NCBI GenBank assembly: GCA_037043015.1 | Contig: CM073324.1 | Coordinates: 15,087,013 to 15,151,012 of the forward strand | Source of the DNA: Bryum argenteum | Taxonomy: Eukaryota; Streptophyta; Bryopsida; Bryales; Bryaceae | Direction of reading: 5' to 3' | DNA length: 64,000 bases | Shown here: positions 11,308 through 23,489 of the stretch, piece after piece | Position numbering within the stretch: the first letter of the stretch is position 1 | Layout of the letters: the number at the start of each line of letters is the position of its first letter | Program-made: the position numbers and the translations under genes | Notes under the pieces: model-generated | The model's input: the letters and a program-made list of their open reading frames with translations, nothing else | What the model was told of the DNA's origin: nothing | Databases searched by the model: none

Positions 11308-13140
11308 ATGGCGGGCCAAGGTATGAGCAATAATAAGGTGCTGATAGATGCGCTTCTATCGAGTTTGGATAGTGACTCTGAATTGCATGTGGAGTTCAAG
11401 TCGCCCAAGACTACTCTCCACTTCGGCACCCCCAGTCGTTTGGACGATGCGGACCAGAAGTTGGAATTGAAGACGAAGTCAGGAGAGGAAGAAGAGATCC
11501 GGAATTTGTGTGAGAAGGCGATGCAAAATAGTCTTGCTTCCAAATCTGTAGACTTCAAAGGTATCTTCGAAGAGCCGGGGGAGAAGACTTTATGTATTGA
11601 GATAAGGAAGGCTCGGAATGTAGGGGAAGGAAAAGTGGCACGGATATTGGAGTCGGATTTTGGGTGTCAATCTGAAGGCCGCAAGAGTTGTGGAGATGTC
11701 TACGAACCAAACAGACTTGCTGATATTATTCTGCAAGCGAGCGCCAATTCATTTCTGATATCCGGTCAAGAAGATGGTCATTTCATGGACATCGAAAGTG
11801 GACAGGTGGAAAGTACAATGGGAGTCGATTACTTGCGTAGGCAAGAATTGACAGGCTCTGCGAACGAAGAGCTGCTTGAAACTGCTCATGCCATTGTCAA
11901 CATGGCTGACTTGAAACCGAACACGCTTGGTTCCGGGGAGTATCAGGAAGAGGGTGTGCCAAGGAGGCGCCAGCGGGTGGCGGTGGAGCCCAAAGACCTT
12001 GTTGGGGTTCCGAAAGAATGTCCGAGGTGCAAATCCAAATTTGTCAAGTTTAAATACTTCAACAACAAAAAGTCCACACAGCCACGGTACCAATGTTTGA
12101 GTTGCAAGGACTTCTTCACTCATGGTGGCAAGAAGTTACCAACAGACTCTGCATCACCTTCCCCTGGAGGTTCGGCCGTTACTCCGTCGCTTGTGGCAGA
12201 TATGACCAGCATAGTGCCTTACCAGCAGCAGCAGCAGTTAGAAGGCCGAGGCAAGGAACGTAAAAGAAAGGCGAAGGAACCGCCAGAACTTGCCAACGTG
12301 GAGAAAATATGTCGCAAGTGTGGCTCAAAGAATACTGCCTTCAAATATCTCAACAACGGCCAACAAGACCAGCCAAGATATAAGTGCTTGGATTGCAAGG
12401 GGATGTTCCAGTTGCACAATAAGCGCGTGCGACCCTCCAGTTCTGGTGACTTCAACAACAATGCCACTCTGTTGTCCGACCTCTCGAAAGAAACCACTTC
12501 AGTCGAGAGTGCATCTGCTCCTCACGAGACCCTATTGATGATCACTGGCCCCCGAAGTGCGAAGCAGACCGAGAGGAAGAGGAAGGCAATCGAACCGGAG
12601 CATCTTGTTGGGATCCCCAAGCCATGTCCGTCGTGTAAGAAGCTCAAGACAAGGTTCAAATACTTCAACAACAAGAACGTGAATCAACCCAGATACGAGT
12701 GCCTCGATTGTCACTGTTATTTCACGTACAAGAGTGAATTTGATCAAGTCAGAAGGGACGCAGAGGGTGGGAACCATCAACAAGGGGTTGGAATCGCCAC
12801 AGCTGTAAATGAAGGAAAAGAAGCAGAGAGCGCGAATCAAAATGGAAGGGGCAAGGAGGTTGAAGAAAACCATGTCAGTCTGACTGGGAGAGAGCTTGGG
12901 GCGACCGCCATGGACTCGGCAAGAATCAAGGATGGGAGCGCTGGACCAGGAAGCGTCAGGGATACAGGGGAAGTAATAAACGCTCAAGTAGGCCTCGGCC
13001 AGGTCGGAAGATTGGAGGACAAGGATGGTAGTATCACATTGGATCCCAGGAGGTTTGTTGAACCTCTTAGAAGACTTATGGATCCCCATGAAAGCCTCGA
13101 CAAGGTGCTCGATAACAACGCGGGCGTGGCGGAGCAGTAG
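11308..13140 (+). CDS. Putative transcription factor with three Dof-type zinc fingers
   Basis: Single-exon gene of 610 residues. Three C-X2-C-X21-C-X2-C fingers are visible, with cysteines at 238/241/263/266, 335/338/360/363 and 440/443/465/468. This is exactly the Dof spacing, and the loops read like Dof (KFKYFNN...QPRY.CL.C). Dof proteins are plant DNA-binding factors that recognise AAAG cores, and they normally carry one finger. The YW pair after the last cysteines of the classical domain is replaced (FF, MF and YF), so DNA contacts may differ. Each finger follows a basic-acidic lead such as RKRKA.EP..L, suggesting triplication of a ~100-residue module; the RKRK stretches could serve as nuclear signals. 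The first 230 and last 140 residues are acidic or low-complexity. A short glutamine run lies near residue 308. The ATG at 11308 follows a likely UTR acceptor. Confidence 0.85.
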   Translation: MAGQGMSNNKVLIDALLSSLDSDSELHVEFKSPKTTLHFGTPSRLDDADQKLELKTKSGEEEEIRNLCEKAMQNSLASKSVDFKGIFEEPGEKTLCIEIRKARNVGEGKVARILESDFGCQSEGRKSCGDVYEPNRLADIILQASANSFLISGQEDGHFMDIESGQVESTMGVDYLRRQELTGSANEELLETAHAIVNMADLKPNTLGSGEYQEEGVPRRRQRVAVEPKDLVGVPKECPRCKSKFVKFKYFNNKKSTQPRYQCLSCKDFFTHGGKKLPTDSASPSPGGSAVTPSLVADMTSIVPYQQQQQLEGRGKERKRKAKEPPELANVEKICRKCGSKNTAFKYLNNGQQDQPRYKCLDCKGMFQLHNKRVRPSSSGDFNNNATLLSDLSKETTSVESASAPHETLLMITGPRSAKQTERKRKAIEPEHLVGIPKPCPSCKKLKTRFKYFNNKNVNQPRYECLDCHCYFTYKSEFDQVRRDAEGGNHQQGVGIATAVNEGKEAESANQNGRGKEVEENHVSLTGRELGATAMDSARIKDGSAGPGSVRDTGEVINAQVGLGQVGRLEDKDGSITLDPRRFVEPLRRLMDPHESLDKVLDNNAGVAEQ

Positions 13141-13905
13141 CCACGCCGGATAGGGCTTGCCTTTCTTTTGTGTAGTTGATTCTTTGCAGGCCTGGAACGA
13201 ATTCATGAGTCAAGGATAGTTGTGAGATATTGACTAGATTCGTTTACTTTATCATTTGAAACTTGTGTATCATTATTTACTCAATTATGTACAGGGACAA
13301 TCCATTTATTGGTGTTGTAAATACATGAAGTTCAGAGGAATTTGATTTTCCCTGTTGATTATGAAAAACGATTCTTTTTCATTGACGTTAGATTCAATCA
13401 TATTTGAGTTGGAATACATCACGTTTCGTCTTTGCATTCTCGAATAGGATCTAGAAACATTCTATACCTGTTTGTTTTATCTTATTTCCCTTTAGGAGGC
13501 TGTGGGGAACGATCCCAGGAGACCCGGGATTGACCTGCAACGAACCAGTTCCGGAACAGGAGGTACCCCCTCCCATTGACCAATTCATTTTTTATTCCAA
13601 TCATATCCTGTTAAAGCAGATACTACTTGTCTCTACATGGTACGAGCGGATCTATTCTTTGGCATCATGCAGTGGGAATGGATCTAACTTCGGGGAAATC
13701 CTCCGGATGTTGCGGAGCATAGAGGGCTATACGTTTCAGATGATCTTCTATTTGTCATGTTGGAACCGAGAGGCTTCAGATATCACATGCATTACTGCTT
13801 TTCCTGCAGAAATTTTGGCGCTTCGCAAATCCTCGGATTGACGTGCTTGAATTCTGGTAGAATTGATCGAAGGTTTTAGTGTTATCATTCTTCGTGCAGG
13901 CAGCT
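13141..13905. other. Dof gene 3' flank and aldo/keto reductase leader
   Basis: The first half is AT-rich 3' UTR-like sequence after the Dof stop codon. The segment from 13480 to 13890 probably holds the aldo/keto reductase 5' UTR. A T-rich tract with the acceptor TTCGTGCAG ends at 13899, six bases before that gene's ATG, which suggests a leader intron. No separate gene is supported. Confidence 0.45.
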
Positions 13906-15835
13906 ATGGCTAGAGTACCGAGAGTGAAGCTGGGGTCACGGGGGTTGGAGGTTTCGCAACAAGGACTTGGGTGCATGGGTGTGACGGCATTCTATGGCAA
14001 CCCCACGCCAGAAGAGGAAGGCATCAAGCTTATCCACCATGCTGTTGCGTCTGGAGTCACCTTTTTCGACACCTCCGAAGCTTATGGTCCTCACACAAAC
14101 GAGATTTTCTTGGGCAAGGTGCGTGTTTGGTTACATCCTAAATGTCTGAACTTCTTGAAATTGCGAATGTCTGATTGTTCTGGTTGCATCGAGCTTTTAG
14201 GCAATCAAAGGATTGGACCGGAGCAAAATTCAGATAGCTTCGAAATTTGGAGTGAGCGTGGAGAAACACGGAGCTACAGTGAAGTACTCGGTCCAGGGCA
14301 CACCCGCGTATGTTCACAAAGCATGTGAGGCGAGTCTCAAGAGACTGGGTGTCGATTACATTGATCTCTATTACCAGCATCGTATCGATGTTAATACGCC
14401 TATCGAAGATACAGTATGTGCTCCTTCTAATACGTGAATTCTGCTAGCTTGTGATGTATATTCAATGGCAGAGCTCCAGCAAAAGAGAATGTGCATCGCT
14501 TATTAGCTTAGTCAAGTATTTTTATTCCTCATAAATGCACGTGTGCTCGTGATCTTCTGTCTTCTGTTTGAATTCACTACTATCTGGAGTATTGATCGAT
14601 TTCGGCTGTAGGTAGGGGCGATGAAGGAGCTTGTGGAGGCTGGCAAAGTGAAGTACCTGGGTCTTTCAGAAGCCAGTGCATCTGACATAAGACGGGCCCA
14701 TGCAATCCATCCCATCTCCGCCGTGCAGCTTGAGTGGTCACTTTGGGTTCGTGATGTAGAAGATGAGATTGTTCCAACGTGCAGGTTTGGATTCGATTTT
14801 CCTCTTCAAACGATTTTCTTTTTTTTCGATTAGCAGGCTATCACAGCTACCTGTACCTACAAGTAGCTTCATTCTCAAATATTTGTTTGTTTGTATTATG
14901 CAGAGAGCTTGGCATTGGGATTGTTTCCTATTGCCCCTTAGGTCGAGGCTTCTTGTGCGGCACCTTCAAGAGGGAAGAGCTTGTTCAGACAGACTTTCGC
15001 ATTGTAATCTCTACACCTTCCTATTGCTTTTCATATGCTTCGTGTATACTAGCGTAGAAATACCTGAAACCAACCTACCCCCAGCCAATGTGTCATGTCC
15101 AATAGCTGGTTGTCAAAGCTTAAGATTACTGTCCATAAAAAAAAGGAGGTATTGGTTTTGGAGTATAATGCATGTTGAACTAGGGGTCATAACTTACAAA
15201 TGCCCCTTTGAATCTGTACGTAGGTTTTTGCACCAAAATTTACAGAAGATTGCCATTGTACAATTTGTGTCTTAACCTTGTCCTTGTTCTTATGAGAATT
15301 ATATTCACAGAGATGTTGTAATAAAGAAAGATCAAGTTAGATGTTTATGATACACTATCCACATGCTACAGAAGTCTAATCACCAATCACAGACAAGCTC
15401 CTGCTAGACCTATCAAGTCCAGTGTGCCCTCTACTTTTCAGATGTTCTTGTGGCAAGACCGATGGGTTTGGAATTTGACAAGTGAGGTGTGATGGACTGC
15501 AGAAAAATGCTCCTCGGTTGGTAGGCGAGAACTTGAAGCAAAACGAGAAGCTACTGGAGCGGGTGAAGCAAATCGCAGAGAAAAAGAACTGTACAATGAA
15601 CCAGCTTGCACTCGCATGGGTACAACATCAAGGTACTGATGTAGTTCCAATTCCAGGCACCACCAAAATCGCCAACCTCGATTCCAACATCGCTTCATTC
15701 GAAGTCCATCTCTCGAAAGAGGAGCTTGACGATATCGGAAACGCCTTTCCCCCAAACCAAGTTGCTGGCGACCGAACTCTTCACATGAGCATCACCTACC
15801 AACACGTTCTCACACCACCCAAGATTACAGCGTGA
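13906..15835 (+). CDS. Aldo/keto reductase, five exons
   Basis: NADPH-dependent oxidoreductase of the aldo/keto reductase superfamily, similar to the plant 'probable aldo-keto reductase' group. Exons read by frame and GT-AG sites: 13906-14118, 14201-14413, 14612-14784, 14904-15003 and 15503-15835; together they give 343 residues, the usual family length. The catalytic tetrad is complete: D55 and Y60 in [10 protein letters not shown]86 in ASKFG and H131 in [19 protein letters not shown] near the C terminus is the cofactor-binding loop typical of the family. Such enzymes reduce aldehydes and ketones in the cytosol; the substrate cannot be told from sequence. The start is the ATG six bases after a splice acceptor. 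The relic at 62390-62528 derives from another member of this family. Confidence 0.9.
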
Positions 15836-17213
15836 GAACAAATTCGTCCTCCACCTTGAATCCTCCATCTCCATCTTTACTGGGTTCACACAAGTGTAAT
15901 GATCTCACATGCTCATCAGTGTGATTATATGATTGCAAGCATCATGCGTATATTACTCCCATGAGTATAGAGTGTATCTCATGAGTGATTTAAGATTGGT
16001 CCTTGCATCCTCCAGCTAGTTTCGAAAGCTGTACTTCGCGTCTACTTTCACTGTATGCTTGGATTTCGTTCGATCTCGAGAAGAATGATGCTCAATCAAG
16101 AGTTGTACGAAGATATCATTGTAGGCAAGCATGATTATGAAACTCAATCATGCATGGTAGGTTCGAATGATTCTAATACTTGTGTTTTGAAACTTTGGAT
16201 TTTGGGATGCAAATGTCAAATGAAGTTACGGCAATTACTCGTGTGGTGTGATCGAGTTGTTGACAAATCTTTGCTAGCATACGAGATGTTCTATGACTTG
16301 AGCTTTATAATGTATGATGACTCAAGCTTGAGCTTTTGTATGTATGATGACTTGGTGCTTTTGTATGCTCACTTAAGTCACAAGCATAGTTTGCATATAT
16401 TGTAATTGAAGTATTCAACCAATGACTTTTTTGGAAAATACTTGATTGATCGAATGTTTTCAAGAAAAAACCTTTTTTGGAAAATACTTGATTGATCGAA
16501 AGTTTTCAAGATAGTTGAAATTATTACTAATATTTTCTTATAATCAGAACACCAAATTTGATCATGACCAAGGTAAGGGCATGATATGAGTACCCCTCCA
16601 AAAATGATGTGATTTTTTTTTAACTACTTTCTTTATTAAATATTATATATTGAAATTTTATTTATATAATAACTAGGTGGTATTATAGGTGACATGGCTA
16701 TAGTTGAATATATGGGTATACTAAAAGAATATTTGGCACATATATAATGAATTACACACATGTCACACCTAATTAGGGTTCGGGGAATTTTTCGACTTTT
16801 ACCGGCTAATAACCGGCATTTCCTACACCTAATCGGGTTTTCACAGATTTCTTCCGGCAATTTTCTTATTGTATATTGAGAATAGAAATTTAATTGTAAT
16901 TTTCATCGGGTTTTAGCCGATGGATTCAAAAATGGACCGGCTAGTGAGCTAAATCCATCTGCTGTTAATACACTGGCCGTTGGTTTTTCCCCGATCATTG
17001 CACCTAATCAAACGCGTCTTAGTAGTACCCATATCATGCCCTTGCCCACAAAGTAATATCTAACTTTTCTATTAAAAAAAATAAATAAATAAATAAAATG
17101 ATCCTTGATTTCAATGATCTTCCTTGCGAGTGAATTCCAAATCCAAGATATTTCTCTAATCAAACAATTATGGTTTTAAGAACTTGTCGCCCATTAACCC
17201 TTATTATAAAGCT
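15836..17213. other. Intergenic region with small local duplications
   Basis: No gene was recognised. A 50-bp segment containing TTTTTTGGAAAATACTTGAT is directly duplicated at about 16425-16511, and TGTATGATGACT-type repeats occur at 16300-16355. The remainder is AT-rich. Confidence 0.4.
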
Positions 17214-17435
17214 TCAACCCCTAAAGGTCTGAGCGTGCCGTGGCGACCACTATAATACGGTGTATTTCGGGTGAATGCACACCTTTAATGGGTTTGAGTT
17301 CAAAGAAGAAGTTGACATTTGAATTACTGCGGTTCTAGTGAGCTATTACAATTCCGTTTTAGAGTTTCTTGTTGGTAGCAAATCCTAATTATACGACAAA
17401 ATACATACTATCCCCAAGGGACTTTTAAGGGTTAA
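17214..17435 (-). mobile_element. TTAA-type MITE, family A copy 1
   Basis: The element spans 17218-17431 (214 bp), beginning CCCCTAAAGGTC and ending GACTTTTAAGGG. TCAA (one change from TTAA) precedes it and TTAA follows it. It is the reverse complement of copies at 21767 and 54730 over its whole length. It is non-coding. CCC termini with TTAA target sites are the hallmark of piggyBac-type transposition. Confidence 0.75.
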
Positions 17436-17881
17436 GGCATTTCTTTTTATTAATGCACCGCATAATTCATCAATGATTGGTTGGATGGTCAAGTAAGTAA
17501 CCTTCCCAATTACGCAATTGACTGACAATTGTCATATGAAATAAATTCATCTGCCTTGCAATAAACAACTCCAGTACAGCTCAGACAATTTTCTAATTAA
17601 ATGCTCAATTCACGTTTTTATTTAATTGCTATTTACTATGTGCAAGTGGCCATCAAATAATTAAATGGCATTTATTTGTTAATAGCAGGTCCGTTATTAA
17701 TTGTTTCTAATAATAGAAGCCGTTACTTTATTTTCCAAAAATAATTATATGGTGAAATATCAACATTTTTCTAATTATAGCAAGAGTCGAACTAGCTAAT
17801 TCGTTACTTTAGCCTATTCACATGTTGTAGTGTTATTTGTGAAGAAAGATAGGGTGCTCTAGGAGGCACTACTATCTGGAA

Positions 17882-18038
17882 CAGGGTTGTCTTGCCGGAC
17901 AGAATTCTTGTTCATTTGTTAGACACGATTTAGATGAGATGTACATCTAAGACGTCGTCAGTCAATGTATTAAATGTACGTCTCATTTGAATTGTGTTTG
18001 ACAAATGAATAGGAATTTTTTCTGATAGGACAATGGTG
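17882..18038. mobile_element. hAT-type MITE (copy 2), degraded
   Basis: It begins CAGGGTTGTCTTGCC and ends with a decayed GACAATGGTG. The long inverted arms contain GATGAGATGTACATCTAAGA and GACAAATGAATAGGAATT, matching the copies at 4424 and 61889. The flanks ATCTGGAA and ATGTGGAG match at 6 of 8 positions, consistent with an old 8-bp target duplication. Confidence 0.7.
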
Positions 18039-19956
18039 ATGTGGAGTATATTTTTAGTAAGAAGAGATTTCTTATAATGATGAAGTTGATGTTGTGTTGA
18101 GTAGAGTTTGTTTTGGGATGTTTTTTGAACAATTTACAAGTTATTGAATTTGAGATTCTAAGGTGCTTTAAAATTAGCCTCTTCTTTAGAGACGTTTTAT
18201 ATGGAGAGTCAAGCTGTAAAGGAGGGATATCAAGAAGCCCTCAAGAGATATCAAACATATAACTTTGGGTGTTAAGTTCTTTGTTTGGTTTGTTGAACAA
18301 ATGATCATTACAAAGTATATATACATATTGAGTATAGAAACAACTAATTTCATACATTTATTGAGTTATAGAGAATTTAATAATTAGCATAGATATCCCG
18401 CACAATTAAACTATATAGTTGTACATGTCCCCTCTGTATGATTGAAATAAAAAAAAACTTTGATATGAGGTGTATGTACTTTTTGTGTGATTAAGCTCAA
18501 AGGCATGACTTGTAATGTGTATGATATTTTCTACCCAATTAAACCTTGATAGCTAGCGACTATTCAGTGCGTGTGCTTTCTAGGCAACTAGATTTAAAGG
18601 ATTGATATGTCCCTTTTGCGCAATTTAACTTCCTGGCAACCGTCGTGCGTGTGCTTTCTCCATGACTAAACTCAAAGAATTAACATGCCAAGAGCCTGTA
18701 CTATTTGCGCAAGTAAACTTCAATAGTTGGCACCTAATGTGAGTATTGTTTTTACATCATTGATTTGCATTAGCTCACTATTGGAGCGCATGTGAGTAGT
18801 TTTTACATCAATAGACACAAACTTTCACTCATAATCATGTTTCACTACTCTTGGATCTCATTTAGACTTGAACTAATAGTAGATTATCTCATTTCATTCC
18901 TCCAAAAGTTAAAAACTTACAAAAGTTCAGATATCCATTAACCTCATTTGAAACAACAAATGCAAATGTAGGCTTGAATCAGTTAAGAAATTAAAGGAAT
19001 TCCAATTCAACAACCAATATTTGAGTCAAGGAGTTGGGCTACCCTTGTTTTGACGAGTTTTCTTTAGATGAGTGAATCTAGCTTTTACAAATTGTATATA
19101 GCTTGAACACAAGGCTATTCTATTGGTTGTAAGAAGGAGAAGACTACTTCAAGCACTTGAATAACAATATTAGAGCTTGAGATTTGGGAGCTCAAAGTTG
19201 AGGACCCTACAAAGGTGGACATGCCTTTTTGAACGATTATTCAACACCACAATTTCATTTTAGTGTTGAATAGTCACTTCTAAATGTTTGAGGGTAACAT
19301 AGGAAGTTGCAACATGACCATTGTTGTGAAAAAACATGATTATTGTCGTGTTGTGAGTGATTTCAAGACGGAAAGTATTAAACAATGACCATGTTGAATT
19401 TTAAGTAACTTCAAGGCAAGGACTATCTTTCAATATGTGAATCTCAAAAACCTTCAACCCAATTGAAGGTCTGCAAGCGGCTACCATCCTCTTACATACC
19501 CTATTTGGTATTCCTAAACCTTTGTCATCAAACGTAAAATACCGGATTCACATGGTCCAAATTGTTTGTAATACTTCAACTCCTCAACTGGAATATTGAT
19601 TGTTAAATATTAAAAAAATTATGAAAAGTAAGAATTTAGAAAAATAACATTTCATTTCCAAGTTTTGATAAAGTCAATGAGGGGTTCTTGAATTTGATCC
19701 TTCAATTATATCATTTAACTAACAACCATTATTAAAACCTATTATACTAGAAATCATAACACATCCAAATAGTATCTATCTAAACTCATTACACCATTTA
19801 TTTACTTAATCTTTATTGGGTATATTATATAAAATACAAAGTGTCTAATATTTTTTTCGAACCTTATATTTTTTTCAAAATATTTTCACATATTTTAGCT
19901 TAACTCATCAGATTTACTAATTAGGAAGGAGACTTGAAAATTCCATAACTGAGTGA
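18039..19956. other. AT-rich intergenic region
   Basis: I see no gene, RNA or clear repeat here. The base composition and the absence of long open frames indicate non-coding DNA. Confidence 0.4.
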
Positions 19957-20326
19957 TTAACCCATAAAGGTCCTTCCACTCCTAAATGGACAGCCCGAAA
20001 CTGGATCTCAACATCTTTTGGACTTGGGCAACATTAATAGTGCACTTTTTGAACTTGGGCAACATGAATGAACCAATCAATGATGAGTTTGCAATCTCCT
20101 ACAAGGTTTTGTGCAATCCCAACCTACCTACCACAATCCTTTTAAAGCACAAATCACTCATACAAATTGCGATTTGAACTGTAGGATTTCACTTTGTAGA
20201 TGCATCACAAAAAGGTGACCAGAATGATATAAAAAAATAAGTGAAAAAAATGAGAATCAAAAGAGCTACACGCAAGATTCTGTTGGAAAACACCCCGAGG
20301 GGCTGACAGGCACCTTTAAGGGTTAA
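19957..20326. mobile_element. TTAA-flanked element, family D copy 1
   Basis: The element spans 19961-20322, beginning CCCATAAAGGTCC and ending CACCTTTAAGGG, with TTAA on both sides. Its inside matches 21011-21368 over most of its length (shared phrases GGGCAACATGAATGAACCAATCAA and CAACCTACCTAC). A short chance frame at 19986 lies inside it. Non-coding. Confidence 0.65.
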
Positions 20327-20333
20327 ACTCATA

Positions 20334-20700
20334 TCAACCCCTAAGCGTGCTGAATGTCATTATAATTTTTTGGCAGTTTTCACGATTGCAAGGCCATTCT
20401 TTGCACAAGAGAAATTTTTCTCATGGATTTTTTGGTGCAAAGATGTTATTGAGGTGAAGGTAAACATCTTTGTAGTTGGTGGTTTTTTCATTGCAACAAG
20501 CCTATTGGTAGCATTTTCACTTCAAAGTGAAACTGCTTGGATTTTGTGATATTTTCTAAGTACTAATACGTTATAATCTCCCATATACGAGGCCTCATGA
20601 CTCAATTTTTTTCCCATTCGGTGTACAATATATCTATTGCAAGATTGTAGGTTGAGATTTGAATACCTTTATTTTCTTTCATGACACACTTTTTGAGTAT
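20334..20700 (+). mobile_element. Fragment related to the family C TTAA element
   Basis: It begins TCAA followed by CCCCTAAGCGTG, the same terminus as the 968-bp element at 36775. From TTTTTTGGCAGTTTTCACGA onward it resembles 37365-37690. The interior segment found in the full copy is missing next to this end, so this is a deleted or rearranged relative. Confidence 0.5.
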
Positions 20701-20845
20701 GTGTTCTTTTTTCTACAAATGAGTAAAAGGAATACTTTTTCAAGATTGTAGATTTCAAGATTGTAGGTTGAGATTTGAATACCTTTTTCATTGTATTCTA
20801 TCGCTAGGCTTTTCATTGAGTGACCCACTGAATATTTAGATTAAA

Positions 20846-20847
<2 letters not shown>

Positions 20848-20889
<42 letters not shown>
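20848..20889. repeat. (ATT)n microsatellite
   Basis: About fourteen uninterrupted ATT trinucleotides in AT-rich intergenic DNA. Confidence 0.95.
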
Positions 20890-21003
20890 TTAAAAATCAC
20901 ACAATACTCACACAATTTCCTTGATAAATGAGTTGTTATTATATTTAAAAAAGAGTTTGGCAAATATTTAAACTTCTCCAACTTCTACACAACAAGCTAG
21001 CAA

Positions 21004-21372
21004 TTAAACGCCCATGGGGTCTGAAACGAGTAGCCCAAAATTGAATCACAAAATCTTTCGGACCTGAGCAACATGAACAGTGCAATTATTGAACTTGGGC
21101 ATCATGATTGAATGAACCAATCAACGACGAGCTTGCAACCTCCTACAAGGTAATGTACAACCCCAACCTACCTACTAGAATCCTTTCAAAGTTCAAAATC
21201 ACTCATACAAATTGTAATTTGAATTGTAAAAATTTCACTTTTTGAATGTATCATAACAAGCCGACCAGTTTGACATCAAAATATAAGTGAGAAATTGAGT
21301 ACAATGAGAGCTACATACCAGATTCGGCTGAGAAAAAAGCCCCTCGAGCTTCCTTGCGCATTCAAGGGTTAA
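21004..21372. mobile_element. TTAA-flanked element, family D copy 2
   Basis: It is similar to 19961-20322 across the body. The right end is AAGGG followed by TTAA at 21369-21372. The left end has TTAA at 21004-21007, then ACGCCCATGG, so the left terminus has decayed. Non-coding. Confidence 0.55.
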
Positions 21373-21429
21373 GTCTCCAAATTGCCTTTGCTTCTCCAAA
21401 AGAGCAAAATTTGCAAGAATACCTTATAT

Positions 21430-21664
21430 CCCAGCTATTGGGGCAATGGTTCGTGGCAGCTACCAAAGAGGCACCCTAGAATCCGTGGGAACCTCCCAAG
21501 GCCGTCATTGATAAATTTGAATTCAAATTTGAGGTCTTCGACCCCAAGTTACCCTCGGAAGCCTACTCTTCGCATTTAATGTCTATACATCAAAAAATTA
21601 GGGGGCTCATTACCCCTCCTCCATCCTCCTTGGTAGCTGCTACGAACGCTTACCCCAGCTATTG
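21430..21664 (+). mobile_element. Mutator-like MITE with 11-bp flanking repeat
   Basis: The element spans 21441-21653 (213 bp). The inverted ends share TTCGTGGCAGCTACCAAAGAGG on the left and its complement with three mismatches on the right. The 11-bp sequence CCCAGCTATTG is repeated directly at 21430-21440 and 21654-21664. A target duplication of 9-11 bp points to the Mutator superfamily. A second, partial copy is at the window start. Confidence 0.7.
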
Positions 21665-21762
21665 CCACTTCTTGATCACAAATTGATGTGGATTATAGCA
21701 CTAATCATCCCCTTCTTTTTAGCTTTCCCTTTTGGTTGTATTTAGCAATAAAAAGATATCAT

Positions 21763-21995
21763 TTAACCCTTAAAAGTCCCTTGGGGATAGTATGTACGTT
21801 GTCGGATAATTAGGATTTGCTACCAACAAGAAACTCTAAACTGGAATTGTAATAGCTCACTAGAACCGCATTAATTCAAATGTCAACTTCTTCTTTGAAC
21901 TCAAACCCATTAAAGATGTGCATTCACTCCAAATCCAACCAAAATACACCGTATTCTACTGGTCGCCACGGCACGCTCAAACCTCTAGGGGTTAA
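21763..21995 (+). mobile_element. TTAA-type MITE, family A copy 2
   Basis: The element spans 21767-21991 (225 bp), beginning CCCTTAAAAGTCCC and ending ACCTCTAGGGG. Perfect TTAA tetranucleotides flank it at 21763-21766 and 21992-21995. It is collinear with 54730-54955 and inverted relative to 17218-17431. Confidence 0.85.
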
Positions 21996-22559
21996 GTGCT
22001 AAACCTTAAAAATCAAAGGGGTCGAAGCTCTATAGGTAATGATGTACATAGAGATCCTTGTAATTAGTGTGGGGTGCCAAATGGTGCATAGTGTGAGTAA
22101 GATGGTCAAAAATATCCTACTGCAAAAACAAAGCCATTATTTATATGCATAAAGGTTGAATTAATTGCATGATGGGCAGATGTTAGCAAATAAAATTTTG
22201 TTTGATATTTTTTTTGGCTACTCAAAAGCTGCAAAGCATTCAAAGAGGCTTGGATTCCTTTCAATCCCTTTCTGCAGTGCATTCACCATTCTCAAATGAC
22301 CTAATTCAATAATTGTTCAAATTTCAACGTGGTGAAATTAAACCCTCAAGGTGAGCGGCCTCGGTAAAAAAAAAAAACCTTTTTTGATGTAAGATGCAAA
22401 ATTTTAAATTTTGATGGGTTTTGAAGTATGTATCGGTAGGATCTCGTACCTAACTTGTACATGTATGTGTGTACCAAATCTTGGATTGAAATTCTTTACC
22501 ATTTGTTAGATTGTGACGTTCAAAGTTGAATTAAAAAAAAAAAAAAAAACTTGAAGAAA

Positions 22560-23489
22560 TGAAACTTGGGTTTTCACATGGAGGTATCAATATTGAAACT
22601 CAAATATGAAGGCCCATTTTCAAAAATAACAAAAGCATATGAAAAATTATTGGATTGGATATCCGAAAGGTTAGATCACTACCTCTTCTACATGTACTGA
22701 AAAACAGAGCTTGAAAACAGTAAAATCTCAATGTTAGGTGAATTTTTTGAAGTTTATGGGCTTTGATCAATTTTGGGCAGATTTTGATAGTTAACAAGCA
22801 TATACAACAATTTTGAAAAATTTATGCACATTCCAAATTGTGTTTTAAAACTTTGACCTTGGATATTCTTTCAAGTATGGGGAATTTTGAAGCATGAAAT
22901 GACTTTTTGGAAAAACTCTACAACTTAGAATTGGTTTCAACTTTATGTGGTCTAAAAATAGTAAGTCGTAAGCTGCCTAAATTTCAATCCAAAAAAAGAC
23001 AATAATTGGAATTCATCCCAAAAAATAAAGTCAAAATCTAATGGTGGATGAAGGAGAATGATCTAGCACTTCAAAAATCATCCAATTTTTCACTTGTTTC
23101 ATCGTAGAAACATCATTGCAAAGGCAATACCAAAGTTATCTAGATCAATAAACTTTCAACTACAAAGTTGTTGGGATGCATCTAAATATCAAACCTATGA
23201 AAAAAAATTCATGAAAAATTCATATTTTCAAATCTGGCTTGCAATGGAAAAACATGCCAAATGTTTGAAAACCCAAAAACAAAAGCTGCCTTCACTCAAA
23301 TCCATGCCATTTATTCATACTTTATTTTATGAGTCTGCAATTTTTACCACATGAACTAGACTTGATTTGTGACCTAACCCAAGTGATTTCGTCAAAAACG
23401 GAGTTTGGATGAAGAAGTTGTGGCTCTTCAAAGTTTCTGCCCTTCATTCAAAATGTCGTTTTTCGACACTAGGGACGTTTAGGGGTTAA
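22560..23489 (-). mobile_element. Family C relative ending in GGGG-TTAA
   Basis: The right end is GGGACGTTTAGGGG at 23485 followed by TTAA (23486-23489). Read on the minus strand from there, it follows the full element at 36775 for about 450 bp, including ATGAAGGGCAGAAACTTTGAAG and AAACATTTGGCATGTTTT, then diverges. The opposite terminus was not found with confidence. Confidence 0.55.

Noticed and set aside
12532..13206. 224-codon frame opposite the triple-Dof gene
   Set aside because: The sense strand encodes conserved cysteine fingers; the antisense product resembles nothing.
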